A stretch of DNA of 64,000 nt, taken from the NCBI RefSeq assembly GCF_003007785.1, contig NZ_PXOH01000021.1:1-64000 (forward strand), read 5' to 3'. The position numbers and the translations under genes were made by a program. This stretch comes from Aphanothece hegewaldii CCALA 016. Lineage in GTDB: Bacteria > Cyanobacteriota > Cyanobacteriia > Cyanobacteriales > Microcystaceae. Positions within the stretch are counted from its first letter, which is position 1. Every line of letters begins with the position of its first letter. The notes below the pieces were generated by a model, which worked only from the letters and a program-made list of their open reading frames with translations, searched no databases and was not told the DNA's origin. Below, one piece after another: positions 38,076 to 47,126 of this stretch.

Positions 38076-38477
38076 ATGTCTGATGAGATTTCTAACCTAT
38101 TCGATGGCGATGACGCAGAATTTGAGCAAGCAATTTTGGACTTAGACAAGTCTTTGATGACACTTAAACAACGATACAGCCAAGTTAAACAAGATTTACA
38201 ACAACAAGTTCAACTCAAAGAACAATTAGAAACCGTTGTACAAGAATGGCGCACTCATCAACAGCCAGAATTAGAAAAAGAAATCATCGATCTTCGAGAT
38301 CAAATACAAGAATTATCCGTTGCCCTAGAAAGTGCCTTACTATCAAGTCAGGATTTCCAACGCTTATTCTGGAAAGGGTTAAAACAGGGATTACTAAATG
38401 AGGTCTTTTGGCAAGTAATACGGTTTGGCGGTTTAGGGATCGTCATTGGTTGGTTACTTAAATCTTATACGCATTAA
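38076..38477 (+). CDS. Coiled-coil protein with C-terminal membrane anchor
   Basis: 133 residues. Residues about 20-95 are heptad-rich (Leu, Gln, Glu, Lys) and predicted coiled coil. The C-terminal 25 residues contain a hydrophobic segment (FGGLGIVIGWLL) and end in KSYTH, a tail-anchor arrangement. I do not recognise a family. It lies 71 bp before the ECF sigma gene on the same strand. Confidence 0.6.
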   Translation: MSDEISNLFDGDDAEFEQAILDLDKSLMTLKQRYSQVKQDLQQQVQLKEQLETVVQEWRTHQQPELEKEIIDLRDQIQELSVALESALLSSQDFQRLFWKGLKQGLLNEVFWQVIRFGGLGIVIGWLLKSYTH

Positions 38478-38548
38478 AAAGATTTTGAACCATTCTCGAA
38501 TGATTTTAGTCTAAAAACCTGCAATGACTGAGTAAGGGTGAATTCCTC

Positions 38549-39139
38549 GTGATAGCTGATCACCGAACGGGAACAAGCGATAGCACATTAGTCTTACAAT
38601 GTCAACAAGGCGATGGCAAAGCTTTTCAACAACTTTATCGACGTTATCAGCCACGAGTTAGCTCAACTCTGTATCAATTGTGTGGTAGCGAGATGTTAGA
38701 CGATCTCTTGCAAGAAGTATTTTGTCGTGTCTGGCGAGGATTACCAAAACTGCGTCAACCGTCTTATTTTTCCACTTGGCTCTATCGAATTTGTTGGAAT
38801 GTAGCCACCGATGGACGACGACAGTTTGCTAAACGTCAGTTGGAAACCTCTTTTCCCTCGACTGAGCCTGAAGATACTCTCGCAGTAGAAGAAAACTTAT
38901 CGCGTCCCCAAGATACACCCGACTTATTGCAATTGCATTATCAAGATCTTGTACAAAGAGGACTTAAAACACTGAGTCTAGAGCATCGTGTTGTTTTAGT
39001 ATTACACGATTTAGAAGATTTACCCCAAAAAGAAATTAGTAAAATCTTACAAATTCCGACGGGAACCGTTAAATCTCGTTTATATTATGCTCGCAATGCA
39101 ATTCGTCAATATTTGCAGCAACAAGGAGTTGTCCTATGA
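38549..39139 (+). CDS. ECF-family RNA polymerase sigma factor
   Basis: 196 residues, GTG start. Sigma region 2: QQGDGKAFQQLYRRYQPRV and DDLLQEVFCRVWRGLPKL, WLYRICWNVATDGRR (-10 recognition). Region 4: LEHRVVLVLHDLEDLPQKEISKILQIPTGTVKSRLYYARNAIRQ (parts), the -35-binding HTH. Typical group IV (RpoE-like) factor. The stop overlaps the next gene by 4 bp (ATGA), and the operon continues with a periplasmic Spy-like protein, pointing to an envelope-stress response. Confidence 0.92.
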   Translation: MIADHRTGTSDSTLVLQCQQGDGKAFQQLYRRYQPRVSSTLYQLCGSEMLDDLLQEVFCRVWRGLPKLRQPSYFSTWLYRICWNVATDGRRQFAKRQLETSFPSTEPEDTLAVEENLSRPQDTPDLLQLHYQDLVQRGLKTLSLEHRVVLVLHDLEDLPQKEISKILQIPTGTVKSRLYYARNAIRQYLQQQGVVL

Positions 39140-39528
39140 CTCACTTTCCTCCTGATGATAAACCATTGATTCAATTTTTGAAACAATATCGACCAGTAGC
39201 CCCAAAAACAGCAACTTCAGTTGAAAAACAGTTAATGCAATGGGTAGCACAAAAACCTCATTTATCATCAAAAAAACACATTTCTTTATTTTGGGTGATT
39301 CCTAGTGCGATCGCTGCCAGTATCTTAGCAACTTGGCTCGGTGGGCAACAAACCCAGACATCTTTTGAAATTACGGCTCAGAGTAAGGAATTAGAATCAT
39401 TTGTTATTGATAGTTGGAATAGCTCGCTTAAAGAGTTATCCGATACGAATTATGAGACTAATCTTGAATCATGGTTAATTTTAGAAGAAACAGAATCAAA
39501 TTCAAACAACATAACTTATTACAAATAA
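39136..39528 (+). CDS. Candidate membrane anti-sigma factor
   Basis: 130 residues, overlapping the ECF sigma gene by 4 bp, the classic place for a cognate anti-sigma factor. A cytoplasmic N-terminus of about 50 residues, one membrane segment (about 51-69: LFWVIPSAIAASILATWLGG) and a periplasmic tail of 60 residues fit this role. No zinc-binding HxxxCxxC motif is present, so it is not a ZAS-type anti-sigma. The function is inferred from position and topology only. Confidence 0.65.
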   Translation: MTHFPPDDKPLIQFLKQYRPVAPKTATSVEKQLMQWVAQKPHLSSKKHISLFWVIPSAIAASILATWLGGQQTQTSFEITAQSKELESFVIDSWNSSLKELSDTNYETNLESWLILEETESNSNNITYYK

Positions 39529-39537
39529 ACAAGAATT

Positions 39538-40038
39538 ATGCTCATGTTTAAACATTCAATCATTGCAAGTTTATCAATGCTAACATTGGTTGTCGGAAGT
39601 TCGTCAGTTGTCGCTTATCCTCAATTTGAGTCCAATTCACTTTTAACACAAAAATATGCTCAAGCTGGAGGAAGTCCCCAAAGATCTAGAAGACATACTG
39701 ATGTTTTTGAACAACTTAATTTAACTGAACCGCAAAAACAGCAAATTTCATCCATTCGCCTAAAATATCGTGACAGAATGGAGCAAACATCTAGTAAAAT
39801 TCGTAGCACTCAACAAGAATTACAAAAACTGATGGCGAGTAATGCTTCTCGTAACGACATTCGCGCCAAACACGCCCAAGTAGGAGATTTACGCCAAGAA
39901 CTCGATAATTTACGTTTTGAAAGTATGCTAGATATTAGAGATGTTTTAACGATTACGCAACGTCAACAGTTAGACCAACTTATGGAACAACGTCGAACCA
40001 GAATGGATAAACCTCCACAACCTCCCGCCGCCATGTAG
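39538..40038 (+). CDS. Spy/CpxP-like periplasmic protein
   Basis: 166 residues with a signal peptide (about 1-25, SIIASLSMLTLVVGSSSVVAY). The mature part is long amphipathic helix with the family-type pair LTEPQKQQI and LTITQRQQL (LTxxQ motifs), as in Spy, CpxP and ZraP, which are stress-induced chaperones or metal sensors of the periplasm. No His/Cys metal cluster is evident. It begins 9 bp after the anti-sigma candidate, so it may feed back on or be the output of the ECF pathway. Confidence 0.78.
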   Translation: MLMFKHSIIASLSMLTLVVGSSSVVAYPQFESNSLLTQKYAQAGGSPQRSRRHTDVFEQLNLTEPQKQQISSIRLKYRDRMEQTSSKIRSTQQELQKLMASNASRNDIRAKHAQVGDLRQELDNLRFESMLDIRDVLTITQRQQLDQLMEQRRTRMDKPPQPPAAM

Positions 40039-40084
40039 AATAATGGGCAAATCTAGCGGTATTTTTTGTCGTCAAAGCAACATT

Positions 40085-40540
40085 TCAAATATAGTACATC
40101 AAACCTTGTTGTAGATACGTGGCTTTCCTTTGATATAAATCTTGCAACGTACATTTTTCTAAAATCGATTGTGCCGCTAGGTTTGCTTCTTCCCAACTAT
40201 CTCGAATTAGTTTCATTTCTATGGTAGGTAAATTTAAATCGTCTTTAACTTGACGATCGCCTTCAATAATAGAGACAATTTCTAACAGCGTAATTTGACT
40301 AGGATGACGAGCTAAAATGTAGCCTCCTTTCGAGCCACGCTGACTTTTAAGTAAGCCACCTCGACGCAAACTGGCTAAAATTTGTTCTAAATAACGTTCA
40401 GGTATCGGTTGCTTGGCGATTATTTCATTAACGGTTATCGGCTTTTCTAAATTGACTGGGCAAGCCATTTCAAGCAATGCTAGGATCGCGTATTCAACCT
40501 TGGAGGGAAGTTCTAAAAGAATGTACTGATTGAGTTCCAA
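40085..40540 (-). CDS. Rrf2-family transcriptional regulator
   Basis: 151 residues. Winged HTH typical of Rrf2: PSKVEYAILALLEMA, ERYLEQILASLRRGGLLKSQRGSKGGYILAR (parts). The three clustered Cys that bind an Fe-S cluster in IscR/NsrR are absent; only two isolated Cys are present, so it is likely a CymR-like or cluster-free member. The start is TTG at 40540, as no ATG or GTG fits. An inverted repeat AAACAA-CAT-TTGTTT lies 12 bp upstream and may be an autoregulatory site. Confidence 0.87.
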   Translation of the reverse strand: MELNQYILLELPSKVEYAILALLEMACPVNLEKPITVNEIIAKQPIPERYLEQILASLRRGGLLKSQRGSKGGYILARHPSQITLLEIVSIIEGDRQVKDDLNLPTIEMKLIRDSWEEANLAAQSILEKCTLQDLYQRKATYLQQGLMYYI

Positions 40541-40551
40541 TTTTGTATCTA

Positions 40552-40566
40552 AAACAACATTTGTTT
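40552..40566. promoter_or_regulatory. Perfect inverted repeat upstream of the Rrf2 gene, possible operator
   Basis: AAACAA-CAT-TTGTTT, a perfect 6-3-6 palindrome 12 bp before the start of the Rrf2 gene. Rrf2 proteins bind short palindromes as dimers, so autoregulation is possible; AT-rich palindromes also occur by chance. Confidence 0.35.
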
Positions 40567-40711
40567 AGTATAGTTTCTTTGTTGTCTAATTAATCTTTGC
40601 TCTTGTTTCAAAGAATTCTTAGATTGATGGTATAAAGAACAGTATCTAGATATACTTATTGTACTTTGCACCCGAATAACTTTGCAATAAGCTCGTTGAA
40701 AAATTTTACAC

Positions 40712-41461
40712 TTACTCTAAAAACTCTTTTTCATAATTGGGATCGTGAGTACCTAGTAACTTATCCCAAAACGTGAAATAAAGCCCGTAGTGTACCCGAT
40801 ACTTACGATGATGTATTGAATGATGCGTTGGCCCAATTAAGCATTTACCAAACCAATGACGGAAAAACGAGGGAGGAAAAGGATCAAAACCGAGATGTGT
40901 CACTACAGCCCAGACTGTCATCGTCATCAGTAAAGCAATTAAAGTTATAAAATGAAGTGGCATCAGAAAAACGATCCCAACAAAGAAAAGCCCTTGTAAA
41001 ATAGCTTCTGGTAAATCGAAAGCAAAAGATGTCCAAGGAGTCGGATCACCAGAGCGATGATGTCCATGATGTAGCCATTTAAAGAGTCGTGGGTGATGAA
41101 AGCCTCGATGGAGCAAGTAAAAATATCCATCTTGGAGAATGAGAACTACAACAAAGCTAAACCCTAAGTACCAGAGTCCATATTGGTCTAAAACAGAGTA
41201 TAAGCGCGTTAACCCTGAATCGTAAGCCGAGATAATAAACGCGGCGCACAGAGCGAAAAACACCGCAGAAAACAACGCCAGTTCCGCATCCTGTTTTATG
41301 GACTTCCATCGAGGAGGAAAAGAACGTAAATTCCGCTTAATGAAAGGCTTTCCTAAATTAGAATAGAAAAACCAATAGGAACCACCAGCAATAAGAAAGT
41401 AGCGGACAATAATAATCCCGAAAAATGCTAACCAATAAATACCGAGCTTTTCTAAAATCAA
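40712..41461 (-). CDS. Fatty acid hydroxylase/sterol desaturase family membrane protein
   Basis: 249 residues, four or so membrane segments. The diiron His-box motifs are complete: HRGFHH, HHGHHRSGDPTPW, and PTHHSIHHRKY. The family oxidises lipids, including sterol C-4/C-5, carotenoid or fatty acyl positions. The substrate is not predictable here. It is followed 88 bp downstream by no minus-strand gene (the Rrf2 gene is 171 bp on), so it is probably transcribed alone. Confidence 0.88.
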   Translation of the reverse strand: MILEKLGIYWLAFFGIIIVRYFLIAGGSYWFFYSNLGKPFIKRNLRSFPPRWKSIKQDAELALFSAVFFALCAAFIISAYDSGLTRLYSVLDQYGLWYLGFSFVVVLILQDGYFYLLHRGFHHPRLFKWLHHGHHRSGDPTPWTSFAFDLPEAILQGLFFVGIVFLMPLHFITLIALLMTMTVWAVVTHLGFDPFPPSFFRHWFGKCLIGPTHHSIHHRKYRVHYGLYFTFWDKLLGTHDPNYEKEFLE

Positions 41462-41550
41462 GAAAAATTTGTGCAGTTAATAAGTTTACAGTTTGAAGCT
41501 TATCAGATTTATGGGCTTTGATGCTCTATCGGAGGCAATGTTGATAAAAA

Positions 41551-42180
41551 TTATCGCTTTAATTTGGTTAACGATCGCTGATTATTTTTATCCATCTTAA
41601 TCGCTCTTGATTCTATCTTAAATTCAGGAATGTCTCTGAGTTGGCTTTCCTCTAAATTGTATTGTTCACATACTAAACTTAAGCGGATACCAGTGCTACT
41701 GACTGGGTTGACGGAGTGGGTGAGATCCCCTTGGAAAAATAACAGAGTATTAATTTGAGGGCGAATTTGACCAATCTGACGTTTATGATTTCGTAAGACC
41801 AATTCTCCACCCTTTAAGTCAGTTGGAACTTGAATATAAAGAACACTGACAACAGCAGGCGGCTCAATAGTTTTACAATAGGAACGTAAAGAGCGATCGA
41901 TGTGAGGATCAACCCGTGAGCCTGTTTTTAGGAGCAGGGGATTAAGATAGAAAGCATTACAATCATTCTGTAACGCTTGCTCTAAATAGGAACTAAAATA
42001 GGGGAAACGTTGTACGACAGTTGGAAAATGCGATCGCCGAAACACCACAGAAAAACCTTTCGTTTCCACAAAGTCACGATTTAGATTATTGACAGCAAAA
42101 TAAGGACAAGATAAAATCTGCCCTTGCAACTCATTTAAATAATCCTGAGAAAAAGCTTGTAAACGTTGGTGATAGAACAT
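41551..42180 (-). CDS. 2OG-Fe(II) oxygenase family protein
   Basis: 209 residues with a jelly-roll iron(II)/2-oxoglutarate oxygenase core: metal ligands HID (DPHIDRS, residue about 93) and distal His in GDLTHSV, plus Arg in GIRLSLVCEQY for 2-oxoglutarate. GGELVL and TLLFFQG are family features (prolyl-4-hydroxylase-like superfamily). The target is unknown. It begins 52 bp from the end of sbpA, which it follows on the same strand. Confidence 0.83.
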   Translation of the reverse strand: MFYHQRLQAFSQDYLNELQGQILSCPYFAVNNLNRDFVETKGFSVVFRRSHFPTVVQRFPYFSSYLEQALQNDCNAFYLNPLLLKTGSRVDPHIDRSLRSYCKTIEPPAVVSVLYIQVPTDLKGGELVLRNHKRQIGQIRPQINTLLFFQGDLTHSVNPVSSTGIRLSLVCEQYNLEESQLRDIPEFKIESRAIKMDKNNQRSLTKLKR

Positions 42181-42232
42181 TAATCTTAACGGGGCTTTTT
42201 AGCTTAAGCAAACCCTCATTGATTTATGGTAA

Positions 42233-43312
42233 CTAACGAGAGGTACTTTGTATTTGGTCAAAAATAGTACCATCATTAAAAAATTTCTTTTGAATAGTGT
42301 CCCATCCGCCAAATGTTTGAACGGTTGAGAGTTTATTGACTTTAGGAAACTTACTCGATACTTCTTTAGAAACAGTCGTATTAACGGGACGAAAACCTAC
42401 TTTAGCAAATTCTCGCTGTGCTTCTGGCGTATAAAGAAATTTTACAAAGGCCTCGGCAACCGGTCGCGTTTTATGTTTATCTACATTTTTATCAACAACG
42501 GCTACAGGTGCATCAATGGAAACATTAACAGCAGGAATTGTATATGAGAAATTGCCTTCGCCTTTTTGTTTCGCTAAAATCACTTCATTTTCATAGTTAA
42601 TTAAAACATCGCCTTGGCCTTGTTTAAAAAAAACATCACTCGCTTCTCGTGCATCTTTTGGCAATACGGGAACATTTTTATAGACCTGAGTGACAAATTG
42701 ACGGGCTTTTTGTTCATTTCCTCCAGTTTGGGTGACTGATCCCCATAAGGCTAAGAAATTCCAACGCGCCCCCCCAGAGGTTTTCGGGTTAGCGGTAATT
42801 ACTTGTACCCCTGGTTTGACGAGATCAGACCAAGTGTTGATTTTTTTCGGGTTGCCTTGACGAGTTACGATCGCTGCAACCGAACGAGTTACGATCGCAT
42901 TATTCGGGGCTTCTTTTTCCCAACCTGGTTTAATTAAACCTGCTTTTTCAATTTTTTCTACATCTAAGGCTAAGGCTAAAGCGACAACATCCGCTTCTAG
43001 TCCATCAATGACAGCCCGTGTCTGGGAACCTGAACCACCAAAACTCTGACGAAACACGACTTCTTGATTATGCTCTTTTTTCCATTTAGCCGCAAATTGG
43101 GGAATGATTTTTGAGTAAGCGGCTTGAGTAACAGCATAAGACACGAGAGTCAGTTCGACTGTTTTTGGCTTTTGCGCTATTAATTGCTCAGATGATAACT
43201 TGGACGAGGCTAACACAGGAAGAATGCTAAATCCGACCCCTGCTAAGACTGCAAATGTAAGCGGTTTTAATGATTGGGTTAGGGTTTGTAACTTGTATTG
43301 TTTCATAGTCAT
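42233..43312 (-). CDS. sbpA: Sulfate-binding protein of an ABC transporter
   Basis: 359 residues: signal peptide (about 1-37), then the periplasmic binding fold of sulfate/thiosulfate-binding proteins with LVSYAVTQAAYSKIIPQF, RQSFGGSGSQTRAVIDGLEADVVALALA (parts), SGGARWNFLALWG and YENEVILAKQKGEG. It would deliver sulfate to CysT/CysW/CysA. These permease and ATPase genes, often beside sbpA, are not in this window. Fits a sulfur-limitation regulon under CysR, but no CysR site could be read. Confidence 0.93.
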   Translation of the reverse strand: MTMKQYKLQTLTQSLKPLTFAVLAGVGFSILPVLASSKLSSEQLIAQKPKTVELTLVSYAVTQAAYSKIIPQFAAKWKKEHNQEVVFRQSFGGSGSQTRAVIDGLEADVVALALALDVEKIEKAGLIKPGWEKEAPNNAIVTRSVAAIVTRQGNPKKINTWSDLVKPGVQVITANPKTSGGARWNFLALWGSVTQTGGNEQKARQFVTQVYKNVPVLPKDAREASDVFFKQGQGDVLINYENEVILAKQKGEGNFSYTIPAVNVSIDAPVAVVDKNVDKHKTRPVAEAFVKFLYTPEAQREFAKVGFRPVNTTVSKEVSSKFPKVNKLSTVQTFGGWDTIQKKFFNDGTIFDQIQSTSR

Positions 43313-43581
43313 AGTAAATCTCCGCTTTAAAGTACACTAAGTTGATAGACAATATGTTTTATATACCGATTGAATCATTGCACACATAGAGAATAAAAGC
43401 AAGAGGCTAAAAATATTATTTTTTGGCTGATTAGTGTCAGTTGTGGAGCAGAACAACTATTTTGAGCTTGATAAAAGAAAGAAAACTCAATAAACTGAAG
43501 GGTTTTGAGCGGCAGACAAAGGCTTATGGTTTCCTGTTAAAATCTGTTAAGATGGACAGTAAGTATACTGAAACTAAGTTC

Positions 43582-44145
43582 ATGACTTCTTTGATTGCAG
43601 TCGAAAAACAAAAATTAGAAAACCCTCCTCTAAAGCTTCATTATTTGGGCGATCGCGTTTTACGTCAGCCCGCGAAACGGATTGCGAAAGTCGATGATAG
43701 TGTCCGAAAATTAGTTAAAGAAATGCTGCAAACCATGTATAGTTCTAATGGAATTGGTTTAGCAGCCCCACAAGTAGGCGTTAATAAACAATTGATTGTG
43801 ATTGATTGTGAACCAGATGAGCCCGCTAAACTTCCTCTAGTTTTGATTAATCCCGTTATTAGCGGTTACAGTAAAACCCTGTGTAAAGGCGAAGAAGGTT
43901 GTTTAAGTATTCCAGGGGTTTATTTAGATGTAATTCGTCCCGAAGCGATCGAAGTTAGTTTCAAAGACGAACAAGGACGACCCCGCAAAATTCAAGCTAA
44001 TAATTTATTAGCCCGTGTTATCCAACACGAAATGGATCACCTCAATGGGGTAATGTTTGTTGATCGAGTAGACAATGACCTCGCTTTAACCGCAGAATTA
44101 CAAAAACACGGTTTTTCTGTAAATGCAGTTAAACCCGTTGCTTAA
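43582..44145 (+). CDS. def: Peptide deformylase
   Basis: Removes the formyl group from N-terminal fMet. 187 residues from ATG 43582 (MTSLIAVEKQ). All three motifs are present: GIGLAAPQVG, EEGCLSIPG (Cys metal ligand), and QHEMDHLNG (HExxH). The frame is open further upstream to 43441, but that part looks non-coding and falls in the sbpA-def divergent promoter region. ATG 43552 is an alternative start. Confidence 0.95.
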   Translation: MTSLIAVEKQKLENPPLKLHYLGDRVLRQPAKRIAKVDDSVRKLVKEMLQTMYSSNGIGLAAPQVGVNKQLIVIDCEPDEPAKLPLVLINPVISGYSKTLCKGEEGCLSIPGVYLDVIRPEAIEVSFKDEQGRPRKIQANNLLARVIQHEMDHLNGVMFVDRVDNDLALTAELQKHGFSVNAVKPVA

Positions 44146-44173
44146 TCATCTCGCCAAAGAGGAGTAATCCAAA

Positions 44174-44371
44174 GTGACCCCGAAAAGTGGTGTATTGTTA
44201 ATGGGCTCTTGTGTAGCTGCGATCGCGGCCGTCGGTAGTATATTCGAGTTATCGTCAGGATCTCCCGATCTTGGCTCAACGATCACAAGCATAATTCTTG
44301 TTGCTTCTATTCCCTTGACGGGGCTATTTTTTTGGGCAGCAGTACAAGATACAAGAGCTAACATGAAGTAA
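44174..44371 (+). CDS. Small two-helix membrane protein
   Basis: 65 residues, GTG start with GAGGAG 10 bp upstream, 28 bp after def. Two hydrophobic segments (about 7-25 and 36-58) separated by a short Ser/Gly/Pro loop; the protein is mostly membrane. Small proteins of this type occur in cyanobacteria without known function. A 77-codon open frame on the opposite strand is less convincing, since it lacks a ribosome-binding site. Confidence 0.6.
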   Translation: MTPKSGVLLMGSCVAAIAAVGSIFELSSGSPDLGSTITSIILVASIPLTGLFFWAAVQDTRANMK

Positions 44372-44385
44372 ACGAACAATGATAG

Positions 44386-44949
44386 TTATTCCCTGACGGC
44401 TTGATTTTCTAATTGTATTAAAATTTCTTGAGCGATCGCCATAGTTAATCTACCCTTATCGATTTGGGATCGCTCTTCCCAGGTAATTTCTTTAAGATCC
44501 TGAAATCCCCGCATTGACCAGACAAAAGGACGTGCAAAAACCTGTAAATCTTCATCAGACCAACTTGCTAAAAGGGGTTTAACGCAAATAATTAGACGTT
44601 CTAAAGATTCCATCGGTTCGGATAATAGCAAGCATTTAGCACGCTCTAACAAAGTTTCTAGCCATTCAGACGGCAACAAAGATGTATACTTCTTTATGAA
44701 AAAAGCTTCTACATTTTGAGCATCGATCGTTTGCCAACGCTGGTGTAAATCTCCGAAAAATTGTTCCGCTTGATTTGATAATTCGTCTTCTGGCAAATCA
44801 TCAAATAATGATGCTGTTTCGTCGAGATCTGTCCAATCAAACTCCGTGTTTGGTGTAGTTGGATACAAAGAATCAATTAAATCTTCAGTTTGAAGAATCA
44901 TTTCTAGTAATTCCTCTGATAATTTTTGGGGAACAGATGAGTTAGACAT
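44386..44949 (-). CDS. Conserved hypothetical protein, acidic and helical
   Basis: 187 residues, unusually acidic (about 32 Glu/Asp) and helical, with no membrane segment. Motifs such as LLPSEWLETLLERA, WSDEDLQVFARPFVWSMRG (parts) look well structured. I recall similar proteins only from cyanobacteria, with no function. It is divergent from the Wsp-like operon, starting 162 bp from the first CheW gene, and convergent with the small membrane protein. Confidence 0.6.
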   Translation of the reverse strand: MSNSSVPQKLSEELLEMILQTEDLIDSLYPTTPNTEFDWTDLDETASLFDDLPEDELSNQAEQFFGDLHQRWQTIDAQNVEAFFIKKYTSLLPSEWLETLLERAKCLLLSEPMESLERLIICVKPLLASWSDEDLQVFARPFVWSMRGFQDLKEITWEERSQIDKGRLTMAIAQEILIQLENQAVRE

Positions 44950-45111
44950 GAAGTAGCTCTAAGGGAGTTCATGAACGTTCTGTTATGGATTACTACATTG
45001 TTATTAAGTTGAATTCCATAAAGAATCAGAACTTATTTAAAAACAATCCATAAAAAATCAGACTTTTTTTGGGAAAACTGATCTTAGAAGCGATCGTTAT
45101 CAGGAACTAAC

Positions 45112-45564
45112 ATGTTATTACTATTATTTTATCTGGGTAATGAGATTTATGGACTCGATAGCTCCCAAGTTGTAGAAATCATCCCAAGGGTCAATCTAAG
45201 ACAACTTTATCAAGTCCCCGACTACGTGGCAGGATTATTCAACTATCGAGAAAAATTTGTCCCAGTCGTCGATTTATGCCAACTGATTCAAAATAAACCT
45301 AGTCTCTCATGTTTGAGTACTCGCATCATTATTGTGAACTATCCAACCAGTACAAATTGTGTTCAATATCTGGGACTCATGGCCGAAAAAGTTACAGATA
45401 CTTTACAAACAAACCTAACTTGGAATGATACGAATAATAGTACTTATAAGTCATGGGGAAAACTCATTAGAGAAGAACAGGAAACCATACAACTGCTCAC
45501 AGTAGAATCATTATTCCCCGAACCCGAACAAAACTGGCTTCTTGAAGGCGCAAGTCAAAAATAA
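45112..45564 (+). CDS. CheW-type adaptor, WspB-like
   Basis: 150 residues, a single CheW domain beginning LLLLFYLGNEIYGLDSSQVVEIIPRV and continuing VPDYVAGLFNYREKFVPVVDLCQLI (in parts). This start, with LGLDxxQVVEIxP and VAGLFNYR, resembles WspB of the Pseudomonas Wsp system more than CheW of flagellar systems. First gene of a CheW-MCP-CheW-CheA operon; the MCP gene follows 66 bp later. Confidence 0.86.
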   Translation: MLLLLFYLGNEIYGLDSSQVVEIIPRVNLRQLYQVPDYVAGLFNYREKFVPVVDLCQLIQNKPSLSCLSTRIIIVNYPTSTNCVQYLGLMAEKVTDTLQTNLTWNDTNNSTYKSWGKLIREEQETIQLLTVESLFPEPEQNWLLEGASQK

Positions 45565-45630
45565 GAGAGCAAATTGGGAAAACTAAAACTAGAAAAGTGC
45601 TTATTAAAATTCCAATTAGGTTAATCTATT

Positions 45631-47094
45631 ATGAAAATGCGCCGCTCAATGACCATTGAATCCAAACTCCTCAGCTTACTGATTTTTTCGGCTGCCGTTA
45701 TGGGGTTAGGAGCTTTTATCACTTGGTTAGGAATGTCTAATCCTTATGCAGAGATCAGAAAGCAAGCGACGGAAAATGAAGCCATTCTACAAGATATTGA
45801 AGATCAACTGAGTAAATACCAACATGATTTGAGAGAATACAATACGATCGTAGAAAACGGATTTAGTTTATCTCGTCAACCCAACTCGACGGAATTACAA
45901 AAAATTATTGCTCAACATCGTCAACAAATAGATCAACTCCAGAGTCAAAATACAAACGTTTATCAAGAAGTATTACAACTCTCGAAAAATTCGGCTTTAC
46001 TCGCTCAACGTAACCCTCAAAATGTCGTAACAATTGTTTCCATTATTTTTATTGTTGGTATTATTATCAACCTCATTTTAGGCTTTTTGATTACCCGCAA
46101 TATTACAAAATCTTTAGGTCAAGCCGTAGAAATCGCCGAAAAAGTCTCAGCAGGAAATTTAATTACACAAGTCGAAGTAACTGCCGATGATGAAATTGGA
46201 CAATTACTCGCAGCTTTAAAAACAATGATCGAGAATCTCAATTCATTAATTTCTAAAGTTCAACAATCAGGCACACAGATTACTAGCTCATCAACACAAA
46301 TGGCCGCATCTAGAAAACAACTTGAAACCACTTTAACCGAACAAATTGCCTCAACAAATCAAGTCACTGCGACTGCTCAAGACATCGCTAATACCTCTGA
46401 AGAATTAGTTAAAACAATGGAACAAGTAGCCCAATCAGCCCAAAGTACCGCTCACTCAGCAAGTCAAGGACAAAATGATTTAGTCCGCATGGAAAAAAAT
46501 ATGCGTCAATTGTTGGATGCAACAACATCGATCGCTTCTAAACTTGGGATTATGAGCGAAAAAGCACATAATATTAATAGCGTAGTTTTAACCATTACAA
46601 AAGTTGCCGATCAAACCAATCTTTTATCCTTAAATGCCGCAATTGAAGCCGAAAAAGCGGGAGAATATGGCGCAGGATTTGCCGTTGTTGCCCGCGAAAT
46701 TCGCCGTTTAGCCGATCAAACTGCTGTGGCAACTTTAGAAATTGAACAAATGGTTAAAGAAATGCAATCTGCGGTGTCTACGGGGGTTATGGAAATGGAT
46801 AAATTTAATAAAGAAGTTACAAATACTGTAGATGATGTTGGACATATTAGCCGACAAGTTGCCCAAGTTATTGAACAAGTACAAAGTATTACACCTCGTT
46901 TTGAAGTAGTTAGTAAACGCATGGAAGAACAAGCACATAGCGCACAACATATTCGAGAAGCGATGGAAAAATTGAGCGAAGGATCAGAACATACAGCTTA
47001 TTCATTACATGATACCAATCATGTTTTAGAAAAATTAGATGATGCAGTTAGAGTTCTTCAATCCGAAATTTCTGTTTTTAAAGTGCAAGCTTGA
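45631..47094 (+). CDS. Methyl-accepting chemoreceptor, WspA-like
   Basis: 487 residues: TM1 (about 13-33), short periplasmic region of about 95 residues with predicted helices (four-helix-bundle-like), TM2 (130-152), HAMP (153-206), and signalling domain with the hairpin tip NAAIEAEKAGEYGAGFAVVAREIRRLADQTA (in parts). Size and topology fit WspA. Neither CheR nor CheB is encoded nearby, although methylation-type Glu/Gln helices are present. It overlaps or abuts the next CheW gene at 47091. Confidence 0.88.
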   Translation: MKMRRSMTIESKLLSLLIFSAAVMGLGAFITWLGMSNPYAEIRKQATENEAILQDIEDQLSKYQHDLREYNTIVENGFSLSRQPNSTELQKIIAQHRQQIDQLQSQNTNVYQEVLQLSKNSALLAQRNPQNVVTIVSIIFIVGIIINLILGFLITRNITKSLGQAVEIAEKVSAGNLITQVEVTADDEIGQLLAALKTMIENLNSLISKVQQSGTQITSSSTQMAASRKQLETTLTEQIASTNQVTATAQDIANTSEELVKTMEQVAQSAQSTAHSASQGQNDLVRMEKNMRQLLDATTSIASKLGIMSEKAHNINSVVLTITKVADQTNLLSLNAAIEAEKAGEYGAGFAVVAREIRRLADQTAVATLEIEQMVKEMQSAVSTGVMEMDKFNKEVTNTVDDVGHISRQVAQVIEQVQSITPRFEVVSKRMEEQAHSAQHIREAMEKLSEGSEHTAYSLHDTNHVLEKLDDAVRVLQSEISVFKVQA

Positions 47095-47126
47095 AGATAT
47101 ATAAACAACAGCATCAACCTAAATTT

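Noticed and set aside
40712-42180. Sterol desaturase-like and 2OG oxygenase genes as a two-gene pathway
   Set aside because: They are close on one strand but have separate 5' regions and no shared substrate can be inferred.
43441-43581. In-frame extension of peptide deformylase upstream of ATG 43582
   Set aside because: The extra residues are not deformylase-like and the segment lies in the divergent promoter region between sbpA and def.
44146-44379. 77-codon minus-strand frame opposite the small membrane protein gene
   Set aside because: It covers nearly the same bases as the plus-strand frame, which has a GAGGAG ribosome-binding site and a membrane-protein composition; the minus frame has neither.
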